A DNA stretch of 22,547 nt from a bacterium (GCA_026985515.1 JALSQH010000263.1:1-22547), one strand, 5' to 3'. Shown: positions 7,657 to 15,790, counted from the stretch's first letter. Notes: generated by a model not told the origin, from the sequence alone. Numbers and translations are program-made.

Positions 7657-9491
7657 TATTCACTCCTCTCAGGAAAAATTATTGCATCAAAGGGACATGA
7701 TTGTGCACAAACCTCACAACCTGTACAGTTCAACTGATCAATCACCACATACCCTTTTCTCCTGTGTTTATTACCCTTTTTGTCAACCCAGTAACCTTCT
7801 TCCTCCACCCATGAGAGAGAGGGGCAATTTACATTGAGGCATATCTTGCATCCAGAGCATTTTTCAGGATCAACAACCATTGGTTGCTTCTGGTAATTCT
7901 TTCTGTATTCAGGTAACAGAGCACAGGGTCCCTTGTGAATAATTACAGAAAGCCCATCATAATTTTCTGCCTCATCAAGGGCCCTTGAAACACTTTCCAT
8001 ATCCCACGCATTGGTTTCAATGATATGCTTCACGCCAAAACTTTCCGCAAGGGATTTGAAATCAATCTCAAATGTTTGCTCTCCCATAAGAGTCACACCT
8101 GTTGCAGGGTTAACCTGTTGTCCGGTCATTGCAGTTGTTCTGTTGTCGAGGATTATTATTGTCCCCTTTGTTTTGTTATAAGCCATATTAAGGAGATGGG
8201 TCATACCACTGTGCATGAAGGTTGAATCACCAATAACTGAAACAACCTTTTTTCTCTCCCCTTCAGGTAACACTTTGAACATACCGTGCCCATGTCCCAG
8301 ACTTGCCCCCATATCAAGGGTGGTATGCATTGCAGATAAGGGTTTGTAATACCCAAGGGTGTAACATCCTATGTCACCTGTTACGAAATACTTTTTTCGG
8401 TTCAACTGGTAAAACATGCTTCTGTGTGGACAACCTGGACAGAGAATCGGCGGTCTGACAGGTAAATCGGGGGATCTCTTTAATTCAAGGGTTCCACATT
8501 CTGGTACATCACCATATCTAACAGCTCTGTAAACTATGTCGGGATCAAGTTCCCCGCAGCGTGGAAATATCTCCTTACCAGTAACCTCTATTCCCATCTT
8601 TTTTATCTCATCCTCCCAGAAGGGATCAAGTTCCTCCACCACATAGAGTTTTTTTACTCTGGAGGCAAATTCCTTTATCATCCTCTCCGGTAAAGGGTAT
8701 GACATACCAAGTTTGAGAAATGAGGCATCGGGGAAGGCCTCCTTTGCATACATGTAGCTTACGCCACCTGTGATAAATCCGATCTCCTCGCTACCCCACT
8801 CTATCCTGTTTATTTCAATGTTTTCAGCAAGTTCCCTCAACTCCCTAAGTCTCTTTTCCACAACAGGATGCCTTTTTCTTGCATTGGAGGGAAGCATGGT
8901 CCATTTTTCCGCATTCTCCTTCCTTGCCCTCAATTCCCTTACCGGTGATACGGGATCTTCAAGGGTAACCACACTGAATCCGTGGGAAATTCTGGTGGTG
9001 GTTCTGATAAGAACAGGTGTATCATATTTTTCACTAAGGAAAAAGGCGAGTCTGGTAAACTCCTTTGCCTCCTGACTGTCAGATGGTTCAAGCATGGGAA
9101 TTTTTGCAAATTTTGCATAGTGTCTGTTGTCCTGCTCATTCTGGGAACTGTGCATATGTGGATCATCCGCAGTAACAATTACAAGTCCCCCTACAATTCC
9201 GGTGTATGGAAGCGTCATGAGAGGATCAGCAGCGACATTCAACCCCACATGCTTCATCGCCACAAGGGATCTGGCCCCTGCATAGGAGGCACCTGCAGCA
9301 GATTCAAGTGCCACTTTCTCATTTATACTCCACTCAGCATAAATGGAATCACCATACTTCTCAGCAATGGTCTCCAGAATCTCGGTGGAGGGTGTTCCGG
9401 GATATGCCGCTGCAAATTGACAGCCTGTCTCATAGGCTCCCCTCGCAATGGCCTGATTTCCCGAAAGGACTTCTTTCCCTTTTGCAGCCAC
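7656..9491 (-). CDS. iorA: Indolepyruvate:ferredoxin oxidoreductase, alpha subunit
   Basis: The 611-residue subunit has an N-terminal pyrimidine-binding domain (GNQAIARGAYETGCQFAAAY), a central domain and a TPP-binding domain (CPGCPHR, then GDSTFMHSG). A C-terminal two-cluster ferredoxin domain follows. Cysteines 545, 548, 551 and 556 form a C-x2-C-x2-C-x4-C site and 589, 592, 595 and 599 a regular C-x2-C-x2-C-x3-C-P site. The extra residue in the first site is common in IorA proteins. With IorB it oxidises aryl pyruvates to aryl-acetyl-CoA. The start is GTG at 9491, with GGAG (9498-9501) six bases upstream. It is the first gene of the operon and has a good promoter. Confidence 0.95.
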   Translation of the reverse strand: MAAKGKEVLSGNQAIARGAYETGCQFAAAYPGTPSTEILETIAEKYGDSIYAEWSINEKVALESAAGASYAGARSLVAMKHVGLNVAADPLMTLPYTGIVGGLVIVTADDPHMHSSQNEQDNRHYAKFAKIPMLEPSDSQEAKEFTRLAFFLSEKYDTPVLIRTTTRISHGFSVVTLEDPVSPVRELRARKENAEKWTMLPSNARKRHPVVEKRLRELRELAENIEINRIEWGSEEIGFITGGVSYMYAKEAFPDASFLKLGMSYPLPERMIKEFASRVKKLYVVEELDPFWEDEIKKMGIEVTGKEIFPRCGELDPDIVYRAVRYGDVPECGTLELKRSPDLPVRPPILCPGCPHRSMFYQLNRKKYFVTGDIGCYTLGYYKPLSAMHTTLDMGASLGHGHGMFKVLPEGERKKVVSVIGDSTFMHSGMTHLLNMAYNKTKGTIIILDNRTTAMTGQQVNPATGVTLMGEQTFEIDFKSLAESFGVKHIIETNAWDMESVSRALDEAENYDGLSVIIHKGPCALLPEYRKNYQKQPMVVDPEKCSGCKICLNVNCPSLSWVEEEGYWVDKKGNKHRRKGYVVIDQLNCTGCEVCAQSCPFDAIIFPERSE

Positions 9492-9527
9492 TATTTTCTC
9501 CTTTCAGCATTCAGATTTGATAAAATA

Positions 9528-9555
9528 ACTATACTGTAAGGGTGAAAAATTTCAA
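9528..9555 (-). promoter_or_regulatory. Promoter of the iorA-iorB-paaK-ACT operon
   Basis: On the minus strand, TTGAAA (9550-9555) and TATAGT (9528-9533) are 16 bases apart, each 5 of 6 to consensus. A small inverted repeat, TGAAA-AA-TTTCA (9543-9554), overlaps the -35 box and could be a regulator contact, but is short. The leader would be about 30 bases and contains the iorA ribosome site. Confidence 0.6.
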
Positions 9556-9602
9556 GGGAAAGAATTTGCAACAGTAACATAATTGACTCTCTCCTGCGCC
9601 TT

Positions 9603-9631
9603 TTGACAGCAAACTGAAGGTGTACTATCAT
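9603..9631 (+). promoter_or_regulatory. Near-consensus promoter, apparently giving a leaderless mRNA
   Basis: TTGACA (9603-9608, perfect) and TATCAT (9626-9631) are exactly 17 bases apart. Transcription would start at about 9638-9640, on the ATG at 9639. No ribosome site can lie in the transcript ahead of that ATG. Confidence 0.65.
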
Positions 9632-9638
9632 AATTGTG

Positions 9639-10115
9639 ATGCCAGACTTAAATTTCAATGGCAGAGAAATAATTGAAAGGAGACTCCAGGTTCTCAATAT
9701 TGTGTGGATTTCTATGCTCAGCTCCGTCTTTCTCGTTATCATAATCAAGGAGAGTATTGTCAATCCCGCAATGATACAGCACATTCTCCCGGAAAAACAG
9801 CTATCAATTATCCTGTATGTGATTGGTGTCTCTGCGCTTTTAGGTGCAGGATTTATAAAAAATGTACTGATTCATCAGAGAAAAGAAAATAACAATCTTG
9901 GGATTATCGTGCAGAACTACATGAGCGCTGTTATCATTTCAATGGCCATTTCTGAGTCCGTCATTTTCTTTGGTTTTGTAGGACTCATGCTTGGAGCTAC
10001 CGATGAAACCTTCTATATTATGGCTCTCATCTCCCTTGCGGGATTGATTTACTTCAGACCCCGGCGGGACGAAATTCTCTCAATGATTCCTCCTGAGATT
10101 CTCAGGGACGAATAA
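9639..10115 (+). CDS. Unknown four-helix membrane protein
   Basis: I do not recognise this 158-residue protein. It has four hydrophobic segments at about 18-36, 55-74, 92-119 and 124-139, with a short polar N terminus and a charged C-terminal tail. The third segment contains AISESVIFFGFVGLMLG, with a glutamate (Glu106) buried in the helix; this looks superficially like the ion-binding helix of rotary ATPase c-type subunits, but I see no other support for that. The start could be GTG at 9636 or ATG at 9639; no ribosome site precedes either, and the promoter suggests a leaderless message starting at the ATG. The gene sits alone between the divergent ior operon and the convergent alcohol dehydrogenase operon. 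Confidence 0.72.
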   Translation: MPDLNFNGREIIERRLQVLNIVWISMLSSVFLVIIIKESIVNPAMIQHILPEKQLSIILYVIGVSALLGAGFIKNVLIHQRKENNNLGIIVQNYMSAVIISMAISESVIFFGFVGLMLGATDETFYIMALISLAGLIYFRPRRDEILSMIPPEILRDE

Positions 10116-10122
10116 TAAATTT

Positions 10123-11271
10123 TCACACTTTTGCGGTGACAATTTCCCCAATGACCTGAGGTGTTACTTCCACAATGTTGTTTTTCATCTTGAAATCATC
10201 AAGTGTTTTCAAAAATATCTCAAACAAATCTTCCTTTTCAGCCTCAATTCCTGCTTCATTAAAGGTTGAAGGTAGATTCATTCTGCTTCTCACTTTCAGG
10301 ATTTTTTCAAGGAGTTCCTCGGAGTTTTTATGTCCGGTTATACTGGCAACTCTGTCAAGCTTCCTTTTCACCTCAGGATTTCCCGCGTTGAGTTTCCACA
10401 CATCTTCAATGAAAAAAGCACAGGCAGCCCCATGAGGAAGATGCCATTCCTCTGAAAGGGGAAAAGAAAGAGCATGAATGGCTGCCGTTCCGGTAAGATT
10501 AAAGGCAATACCTGCCTTTGTCGCGGCACACAGCATCTCATCTCTCCCATCTATTGAACCACTCAGGGAGGAATCAAAAGCCCTTTCCATTATTCCTGTA
10601 ATTTCTGCTGCAACGCCGATGGCAAGTTCATCAGTAACAGGATCAGAATTTCTATTCCACAGAACCTCCAGAGCATGTGTCAGAGCATCAAAGGCAGTTG
10701 CTGCAGTTATGGCAGGTGGGAGGGTGTAAGTAAGAGAAGGAATCAATACTGCATAATCTGGCTGGAGAAAGGATGAAGCAAGGGAAATTTTTCTTCCATT
10801 TCTATCTGTGTAAACACCAAACCTGGTAACCTCTGCACCTGTACCCGCTGTGGTTGGAGTGGCTATAAGAATTCTGGTTCTCTTTTTGAAACTTTTTGCT
10901 CCATGAAGAAACTCTTCAAAATCACCCTCATTATCAAGCATAAGAGCAACTGCCTTGGCGGTATCCATCGTACTCCCACCACCAATTCCCCAGATTATAT
11001 CGGGATTTTCATTCCTGTAATTCTCCACAATCCTGTTAATCAGATCCACATCGGGATTCTGCCTTATCCCGGTAAATACTACGGAACCGGTTCTTCTGGA
11101 AATTTCTTCTGCAAGTTCAACTGCCATGGAAACAGCGGGATCAACAAGAAAGAGAATATGAGGGGAAAGTTTTTTAGTGGTGAATAGAGAAATCCTGAAA
11201 CTTTCATCAATTATTTTCTCTTTCACAAAGAGGATTTTCGTACTGGAAAAAATTGATTCAACAAAATTCAT
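10123..11271 (-). CDS. Iron-containing (group III) alcohol dehydrogenase
   Basis: The 382-residue protein has the NAD(P)-binding motif GGGS at 97-100 and the family's metal ligands: Asp195 and His199 (FDALTHALE), His266 and His280. All four are present, so it should be active with Fe(II) or a similar metal, reducing an aldehyde or ketone or oxidising an alcohol. The substrate cannot be told. Its ATG overlaps the stop of the preceding SDR gene by four bases (ATGA), which implies translational coupling. AGGAG directly abuts the ATG, an unusually short distance. It is the last gene of the operon and ends seven bases from the convergent membrane-protein gene, with no visible terminator. Confidence 0.92.
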   Translation of the reverse strand: MNFVESIFSSTKILFVKEKIIDESFRISLFTTKKLSPHILFLVDPAVSMAVELAEEISRRTGSVVFTGIRQNPDVDLINRIVENYRNENPDIIWGIGGGSTMDTAKAVALMLDNEGDFEEFLHGAKSFKKRTRILIATPTTAGTGAEVTRFGVYTDRNGRKISLASSFLQPDYAVLIPSLTYTLPPAITAATAFDALTHALEVLWNRNSDPVTDELAIGVAAEITGIMERAFDSSLSGSIDGRDEMLCAATKAGIAFNLTGTAAIHALSFPLSEEWHLPHGAACAFFIEDVWKLNAGNPEVKRKLDRVASITGHKNSEELLEKILKVRSRMNLPSTFNEAGIEAEKEDLFEIFLKTLDDFKMKNNIVEVTPQVIGEIVTAKV

Positions 11272-12242
11272 CTCCTATGCCTTATTACTCTGTTCTCTGC
11301 GAATATCATAAAAACTTCTCTGGAACTCTTTGGAGTATATCCAAATTCCCTGATAAGTTTTTCGTTGGAAAGTACGGGCCTGTACTTGAGAAAAAGCACC
11401 TGTTCCGGACCATATTCCGTTAAGTGTAGCCTGTTCAAAATGAAAAGTGCACCTCTCAGAAACCATTCAGGCAAAGTTATAACAGGTTTATTTATGATTC
11501 TTCCAATCTCCCTCATACTCAGAGCCCCCGACCCAGCAAGGTTGTAGATACCCTCCTTCTGCTCCAGCAGTCCCTTTACTATTATGCTGGCAACATCCTC
11601 ATCCCAGATAAACACAAATCTTGAATCACCTCCCTTTACCTCTATCAAAAATTTTCTCTCAAAAATGGCTGATATCTGGTTATTAACATCCTTTCCAAAA
11701 ATTGTGCCGGGACGGAGAATAAGCTGTTTTAGCTGTGGATACTTTTTTCTGTACTCTGCAAGCATTTCCTCCACAAGGCGTTTGTGGTAGGCGTAGGCAA
11801 ATTCTTCATTACCCCTGAGGGGATCAGATTCTTTTATCCATTCAGGATTATCGGGATGATATCCATAGGCAGCACCACTGCTCGTCACTATTATAAATTT
11901 TACTCCCTCTTTAACAGATGCTTCAAGTACATTTCTGGTTCCCTCAACATCCACAGAATATAGAAAATCCCTGGTCATCCACTTGGCAGGGGTCACTATT
12001 GCTGCAAGGTGAATTACGGCTTCTACTCCATACTCCCTGAAGGTATTAATCAAAGTGGGATCACGAATATCCTTCTCAACATAGATTACTTCTGGATGCC
12101 TTTTCTCTGCAGGAGGAGATTTTATGTCAAGGGAAACTATTATTTCCGGTCTCTCTTCTCTCTGGACCAGTTTAGCAATAACCTTACTTCCAATGTAACC
12201 TGAACCACCTGTAATCAATACAGATTTAAACGGCTTATTCAA
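11268..12242 (-). CDS. NAD-dependent epimerase/dehydratase (extended SDR)
   Basis: The 324-residue protein opens with a Rossmann motif, TGGSGYIGS (G12-x-x-G15-x-x-G18). It has the catalytic Y150-A-Y-H-K154 and serines near 121-122, all typical of extended short-chain dehydrogenases acting on nucleotide sugars or related compounds. The start is TTG at 12242, because an in-frame TAG lies two codons upstream. This overlaps the end of the transporter gene by eight bases. The alcohol dehydrogenase follows with a four-base overlap. The operon suggests small-molecule redox chemistry rather than wall-sugar synthesis, but this is inference. Confidence 0.88.
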   Translation of the reverse strand: MNKPFKSVLITGGSGYIGSKVIAKLVQREERPEIIVSLDIKSPPAEKRHPEVIYVEKDIRDPTLINTFREYGVEAVIHLAAIVTPAKWMTRDFLYSVDVEGTRNVLEASVKEGVKFIIVTSSGAAYGYHPDNPEWIKESDPLRGNEEFAYAYHKRLVEEMLAEYRKKYPQLKQLILRPGTIFGKDVNNQISAIFERKFLIEVKGGDSRFVFIWDEDVASIIVKGLLEQKEGIYNLAGSGALSMREIGRIINKPVITLPEWFLRGALFILNRLHLTEYGPEQVLFLKYRPVLSNEKLIREFGYTPKSSREVFMIFAENRVIRHRR

Positions 12243-13161
12243 CTCCTATCCCCCTTTTTCTGTCTCTCCATGCCCAGAAGGTTGCCACACTCAATCCTGC
12301 AATAATGTGCCATACCCCCCACCACGCTGCTACGAGTGCCATCCCTCCAAGACCATGAAAGAAAGTGAAGATCAATACAAGACCAAGTGCGGAATTCTGA
12401 ATCCCTACTTCAATTGACACAGCCCTTGAGTCCCTGTCGTCCAGACCGGCAATTTTTGCTGCAAGATAACCGGTTATGAGAGCAGTGGCATTATGGATAA
12501 AAACAACAATTGCAACATAACCAACATACTTCAGAAAATATTGCCAGTTAGCCTTTATGGCAATAACAACGAAAAGGATAAACACGATTATTGAACCAAT
12601 TTTGAAGGGCCTCTTTGCCTTTGCGGCAAAATCGGGATACCTTCTTCCAACATAAATATCGAGGGTGAGAGGGATACCAAGGATCAATACTATGGTCATG
12701 AACATCTGCAGAGGATCAACACTTACTGCATGGTAGATGGGTGCTGTCCTGTGATTGAGGGTTCCCCAGAAAAAGAGATTGAATGGGGTCATCACAACGG
12801 CAAATGCTGTGGATATGGCTGTCATTGTAATGGATAGAGATACGTTCCCCCGGGCAAGATATGTGATAAAGTTTGAAATATTTCCGCCTGGACAGGCAGC
12901 TACAAGAATCATTCCAAGAGCGATGCTGGGGCGAGGATTGATTATGAGGGTAAGCAGATAAGTAAAGGCAGGAAGAAGAATGAACTGACCTGTCAGGCCA
13001 ATTAACGGAGCCTTTGGCTTTCTGAAAACATCAACAAAGTCTGAAACTTTTATGTCAAGGGCTATCCCGAACATGATTATTCCCAGTATGACATTCAGCA
13101 AAACAAGACTTTGAGGACTGAAATTCAGCCTGAGCTGATCGACACTGGAAGAGATATCCAT
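12235..13161 (-). CDS. BASS-family sodium-coupled transporter
   Basis: The 308-residue integral membrane protein has about nine to ten hydrophobic segments. The signature ACPGGNISNF begins at residue 89, and a conserved glutamate/glutamine segment (SIEVGIQNSALGLVL) lies near residue 250. Both mark the bile acid:sodium symporter superfamily, whose bacterial members carry organic anions such as 2-oxoacids, pantoate or bile acids. Its ATG shares one base with the stop of the broken TPP-enzyme gene (TAATG), and its end overlaps the SDR start. The operon suggests an organic-acid substrate, possibly a pyruvate-like acid handled by the upstream enzyme. The substrate is not shown by the sequence. Confidence 0.9.
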   Translation of the reverse strand: MDISSSVDQLRLNFSPQSLVLLNVILGIIMFGIALDIKVSDFVDVFRKPKAPLIGLTGQFILLPAFTYLLTLIINPRPSIALGMILVAACPGGNISNFITYLARGNVSLSITMTAISTAFAVVMTPFNLFFWGTLNHRTAPIYHAVSVDPLQMFMTIVLILGIPLTLDIYVGRRYPDFAAKAKRPFKIGSIIVFILFVVIAIKANWQYFLKYVGYVAIVVFIHNATALITGYLAAKIAGLDDRDSRAVSIEVGIQNSALGLVLIFTFFHGLGGMALVAAWWGVWHIIAGLSVATFWAWRDRKRGIGVE

Positions 13162-14884
13162 TAACCCTGTGGCTCCTCATGCATCATTTTGAAAGCCATC
13201 AATCCGGGTGGCCACTTGTGTTCTACTGGATCAACATCCACATGAATAACTGCACACCTGCCACTTTCAACGGCGTCTTTCAGAGCCTTTCTGAAATCAT
13301 CCACATTATCCACCCTGACCCCAAAGGCTCCCATGCTTTCAGCCAGTTTATCCCACTTTATTTCTGAAAAATCTGTGTTTATCAGCTTTTCCTCAGGCAG
13401 TTTTCTCTTCATCATGGTGGTATTTTGATCAAGCATCATCTCCTGTGTCAGCTTGGCCATACCCCACTGTCTATCAGATACAACTATGAAAATCGGCTTA
13501 AGACCATTTCTCACAGCAGTTTCTATCTCCTGAGGATGGAAACCCATTGCTCCATCACCAATTATGCAAAAAACTCTTCTATCTGGAGCAGCTATTGAAG
13601 CACCCAGGGTCTGACCAACTCCCGCACCAAGCATTCCGAACTTAAAAGTCGTTATGAGAGTATTGGGCTCATTATGGCGGTATCACCACCATCAACAACA
13701 CAAATCGCATCATCACCAAAGAACTCCCTCGCTACCTTCGGTATAAAAGCTGTAATCATGGGCTTCTTACTTCTGTTTTCTTCACTCAATTTTTCATCAT
13801 ACAGTTTTCTTCCCTGCTCTTTCATTTTGACAAGCTCATCTATCCTTGCCTCTCTGGAATTTCTGTCAATCTGGTCCTTTCTCTTTTCCACTTCCTCAAT
13901 CAGCATTTCAAGAAAGAGCTTTATGTCTCCAAGAATATTGAGCTCAGCTGGCCTGTTTAATCCCAGGATAGAATCGTCAACATCCACTCTTATCATTTTC
14001 TGAGTGGAGGGATCTCCCCACATTGGAACCTTGCCCCAGAAATCTGTTTCACCCAGTCTTGAACCCAGCACAAGCACAAGATCAGATTCTGTCTTCACCT
14101 TCAAAACCACATCCACATAAGGTAGTGGAACAGCATATCTGCTGTCATCAGGGATTGAACCTCTGGCTCACCAGCTCGTTGTAACTGGTGACGAGAGTAA
14201 CTCTGCAAGCTTTTTCAATTCCATAAATGCCCTCGCATGAACCACTCCCGTTCCAGCATGAATAAGAGGCTTTTCAGAATTTACCAGCATATCTGCTGCT
14301 TCCCTTACAAGATCAGGAGGCGGGTAGATCCTGTGAATTCTTCTGTACTGATGGGGTTCCCAGAGGGGTGGTTCTTCAACCTCGGCATTCATAAAATTTT
14401 CAGGAATATCAATATGAACCACCCCGGGTCTCCCCTTCCACACTTCCCTCAGCGCCTTCATGACAATTTCAGGAATTCGCTCCAGAGAATTTACCGAGGC
14501 ACTCCACTTTACAACGTTCTTAATCGTGTCAACCTGGTTGAAATACTGATATGCACCACCTATGTCTGGATCTGTAATCTGCGGTCTTCTTTTGCTTGTG
14601 ATGAGAAGAACCCTGTTCCCCTCTGCATTTTCAACAGTTATACCTGGTAGAATATTTGCAACACCTGGACCATTAGATGCCATACATACACCAATTTTTC
14701 CCGTAACCCTGTAATAGGCACCAGCCATGTGGGCTGCCATTGATTCATGCCTCGGGGAAATCAGCCTGATACCATACTTCTTAAGAGTTGAGTAAAATCC
14801 GAAGTAGGTTCCATCAATTATGCCAAAGACATACTCCACACCCTCCCTGGCAAGAATTTTTGAAATTATTTCTCCACCATACAT
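13161..14884 (-). pseudogene. Broken TPP-dependent enzyme of the acetolactate synthase family
   Basis: Three open segments together make one acetolactate-synthase-like protein of about 574 residues. The N-terminal segment (14884-14168) has the catalytic glutamate in SPRHESMAAH (Glu47). It ends at an in-frame TGA (14168-14170) after PVTTSW, and the same frame then continues (ARGSIPDD) to 13652, giving the central domain up to VVDGGDTAI. The frame is then lost, and a second frame resumes with HNEPNTLITTFKFGMLGAG and the TPP-binding GDGAMGF to the stop at 13161. The 1724-base span is not a multiple of three. Internal starts at 14116 (GTG) and 13634 (ATG) lack ribosome sites, so separate genes are unlikely. 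The ATG at 14884 has AGGAGG. Sequencing error for one lesion cannot be excluded. The downstream genes are intact. Confidence 0.8.
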
Positions 14885-14902
14885 GAATATCCTCCTTTTT
14901 TC

Positions 14903-14916
14903 TTAACAAATGTTAA
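14903..14916. repeat. Perfect palindrome at the TPP-enzyme promoter (possible operator)
   Basis: TTAACA (14903-14908) and TGTTAA (14911-14916) form perfect 6-base arms two bases apart, covering the predicted -10 box. It could be a repressor site for the operon, but AT-rich palindromes of this size can arise by chance. Confidence 0.3.
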
Positions 14917-14938
14917 TGGAAATCCCTCTAAAAGGCAA
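14910..14938 (-). promoter_or_regulatory. Possible promoter of the TPP enzyme-BASS-SDR-alcohol dehydrogenase operon
   Basis: On the minus strand, TTGCCT (14933-14938) and TAACAT (14910-14915) are 17 bases apart, each 4 of 6 to consensus. The short leader would carry the AGGAGG site at about 14891-14896. Confidence 0.4.
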
Positions 14939-15021
14939 GAGAAGAAGAGAAATACCTTCCCTATCAGTTACAAAATAGAACTAAATAAGGGTGAAATCCT
15001 TCGGCTCGGCAATTTTTACTT

Positions 15022-15687
15022 CTACTCTGGTTCTATGGGAGCAGTTTCAATACTTTTATCCGCCTCTTCCGGAAGGGACTTAGTCCCTTTCAAGATGTTG
15101 TAAACATGCACAATTGACATCCAGGAAAGCGGAATTGTGACAAGGAGACCTATCCCGGCAAAAACTCCGCCGATAAAGTTGATTACCAGAAGAACAAGTA
15201 ACAGCACAAAAATTCTCCACTTTGCTCCCTTAGTTATTTCTCCGCTCCTCTTCAGTGCCTCAATGGGAGAAAGATTTTCATCAACTATAAGAAAAGAGAA
15301 AAACAGATATTTTATTGCCCATATGATACCGGGGATAATAAGCAAAAGTAACCCAACATCAACAATCAGTATATACAGAACTGATGCTATAACGTAAGAT
15401 GGAAGATAATTGAAAGCTGTGAAGAGATCTTTTATCTCCGCCTTTTCCCCCCTGCTGAGTTTTAAGAGGAACTTGACCAGTCCAACCCAGACTCCCACTT
15501 CAAAAATCAAATATGCCAGAGGAATGATGGCCAGGGGTCCTGCAAAGAAATGTGTTGAAAGGAAAATGCCGATGTAATAAATGAGAAACACAATAATTAC
15601 TGTTAAAAGTAACAACCAGAAATTTTTCGTCGTGGCAGTCCAAGCATACTTGATAATTTCATTGCTTGTAAAATTTTTTTCACGCAT
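15022..15687 (-). CDS. Multi-pass membrane protein of the DUF4013/GPDPase-membrane-domain type
   Basis: The 221-residue protein starts at the ATG at 15687, with GGGAGG (15695-15700) seven bases upstream; an earlier in-frame ATG at 15747 has no such site and lies upstream of the promoter. It has about five to six hydrophobic segments. The segment DENLSPIEALKRSGEITKGAKW before the last helices, and the glycine-rich hairpin after it, are typical of poorly characterised membrane domains annotated DUF4013, DUF975 or GPDPase membrane domain. The C-terminal tail is acidic. No function is known. It diverges from the PhoD-like gene. Confidence 0.75.
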   Translation of the reverse strand: MREKNFTSNEIIKYAWTATTKNFWLLLLTVIIVFLIYYIGIFLSTHFFAGPLAIIPLAYLIFEVGVWVGLVKFLLKLSRGEKAEIKDLFTAFNYLPSYVIASVLYILIVDVGLLLLIIPGIIWAIKYLFFSFLIVDENLSPIEALKRSGEITKGAKWRIFVLLLVLLVINFIGGVFAGIGLLVTIPLSWMSIVHVYNILKGTKSLPEEADKSIETAPIEPE

Positions 15688-15715
15688 ATGGCATCCTCCC
15701 CAGATTTTTCTTTGC

Positions 15716-15744
15716 ATTTTATCATTAAATTTTAATTTTTGCAA
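15716..15744 (-). promoter_or_regulatory. Extended -10 promoter of the membrane-protein gene
   Basis: On the minus strand, TTGCAA (15739-15744) and TAAAAT (15716-15721) are 17 bases apart, with TG one base ahead of the -10 box. Transcription would start near 15709, which supports the ATG at 15687 over that at 15747. Confidence 0.55.
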
Positions 15745-15778
15745 CACATAAAATCTGGAACTATGCGATAAAATTAGC

Positions 15779-15784
15779 TATAAT
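15779..15784 (+). promoter_or_regulatory. TATAAT box of the phoD-like gene, placed for leaderless transcription
   Basis: A perfect TATAAT ends six bases before the GTG start at 15791, the usual distance from a -10 box to the transcription start. The -35 region is poor (CTGGAA or TGGAAC, 3 of 6). Confidence 0.5.
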
Positions 15785-15790
15785 TTCCCT

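Noticed and set aside
8982-9539. Plus-strand open frame of 185 codons opposite iorA
   Set aside because: It lies antisense to well-conserved iorA sequence, has no ribosome site or promoter, and its translation shows no domain features.
13161-14116. The two shorter frames of the TPP enzyme as independent genes
   Set aside because: Starts at 14116 and 13634 have no ribosome sites and fall inside conserved domain sequence; together with the first segment they spell one protein.
14100-14170. Selenocysteine insertion at the TGA in the TPP-enzyme gene
   Set aside because: No convincing stem-loop of the bacterial SECIS kind follows the TGA, the family has no cysteine known there, and the gene has a second lesion downstream.
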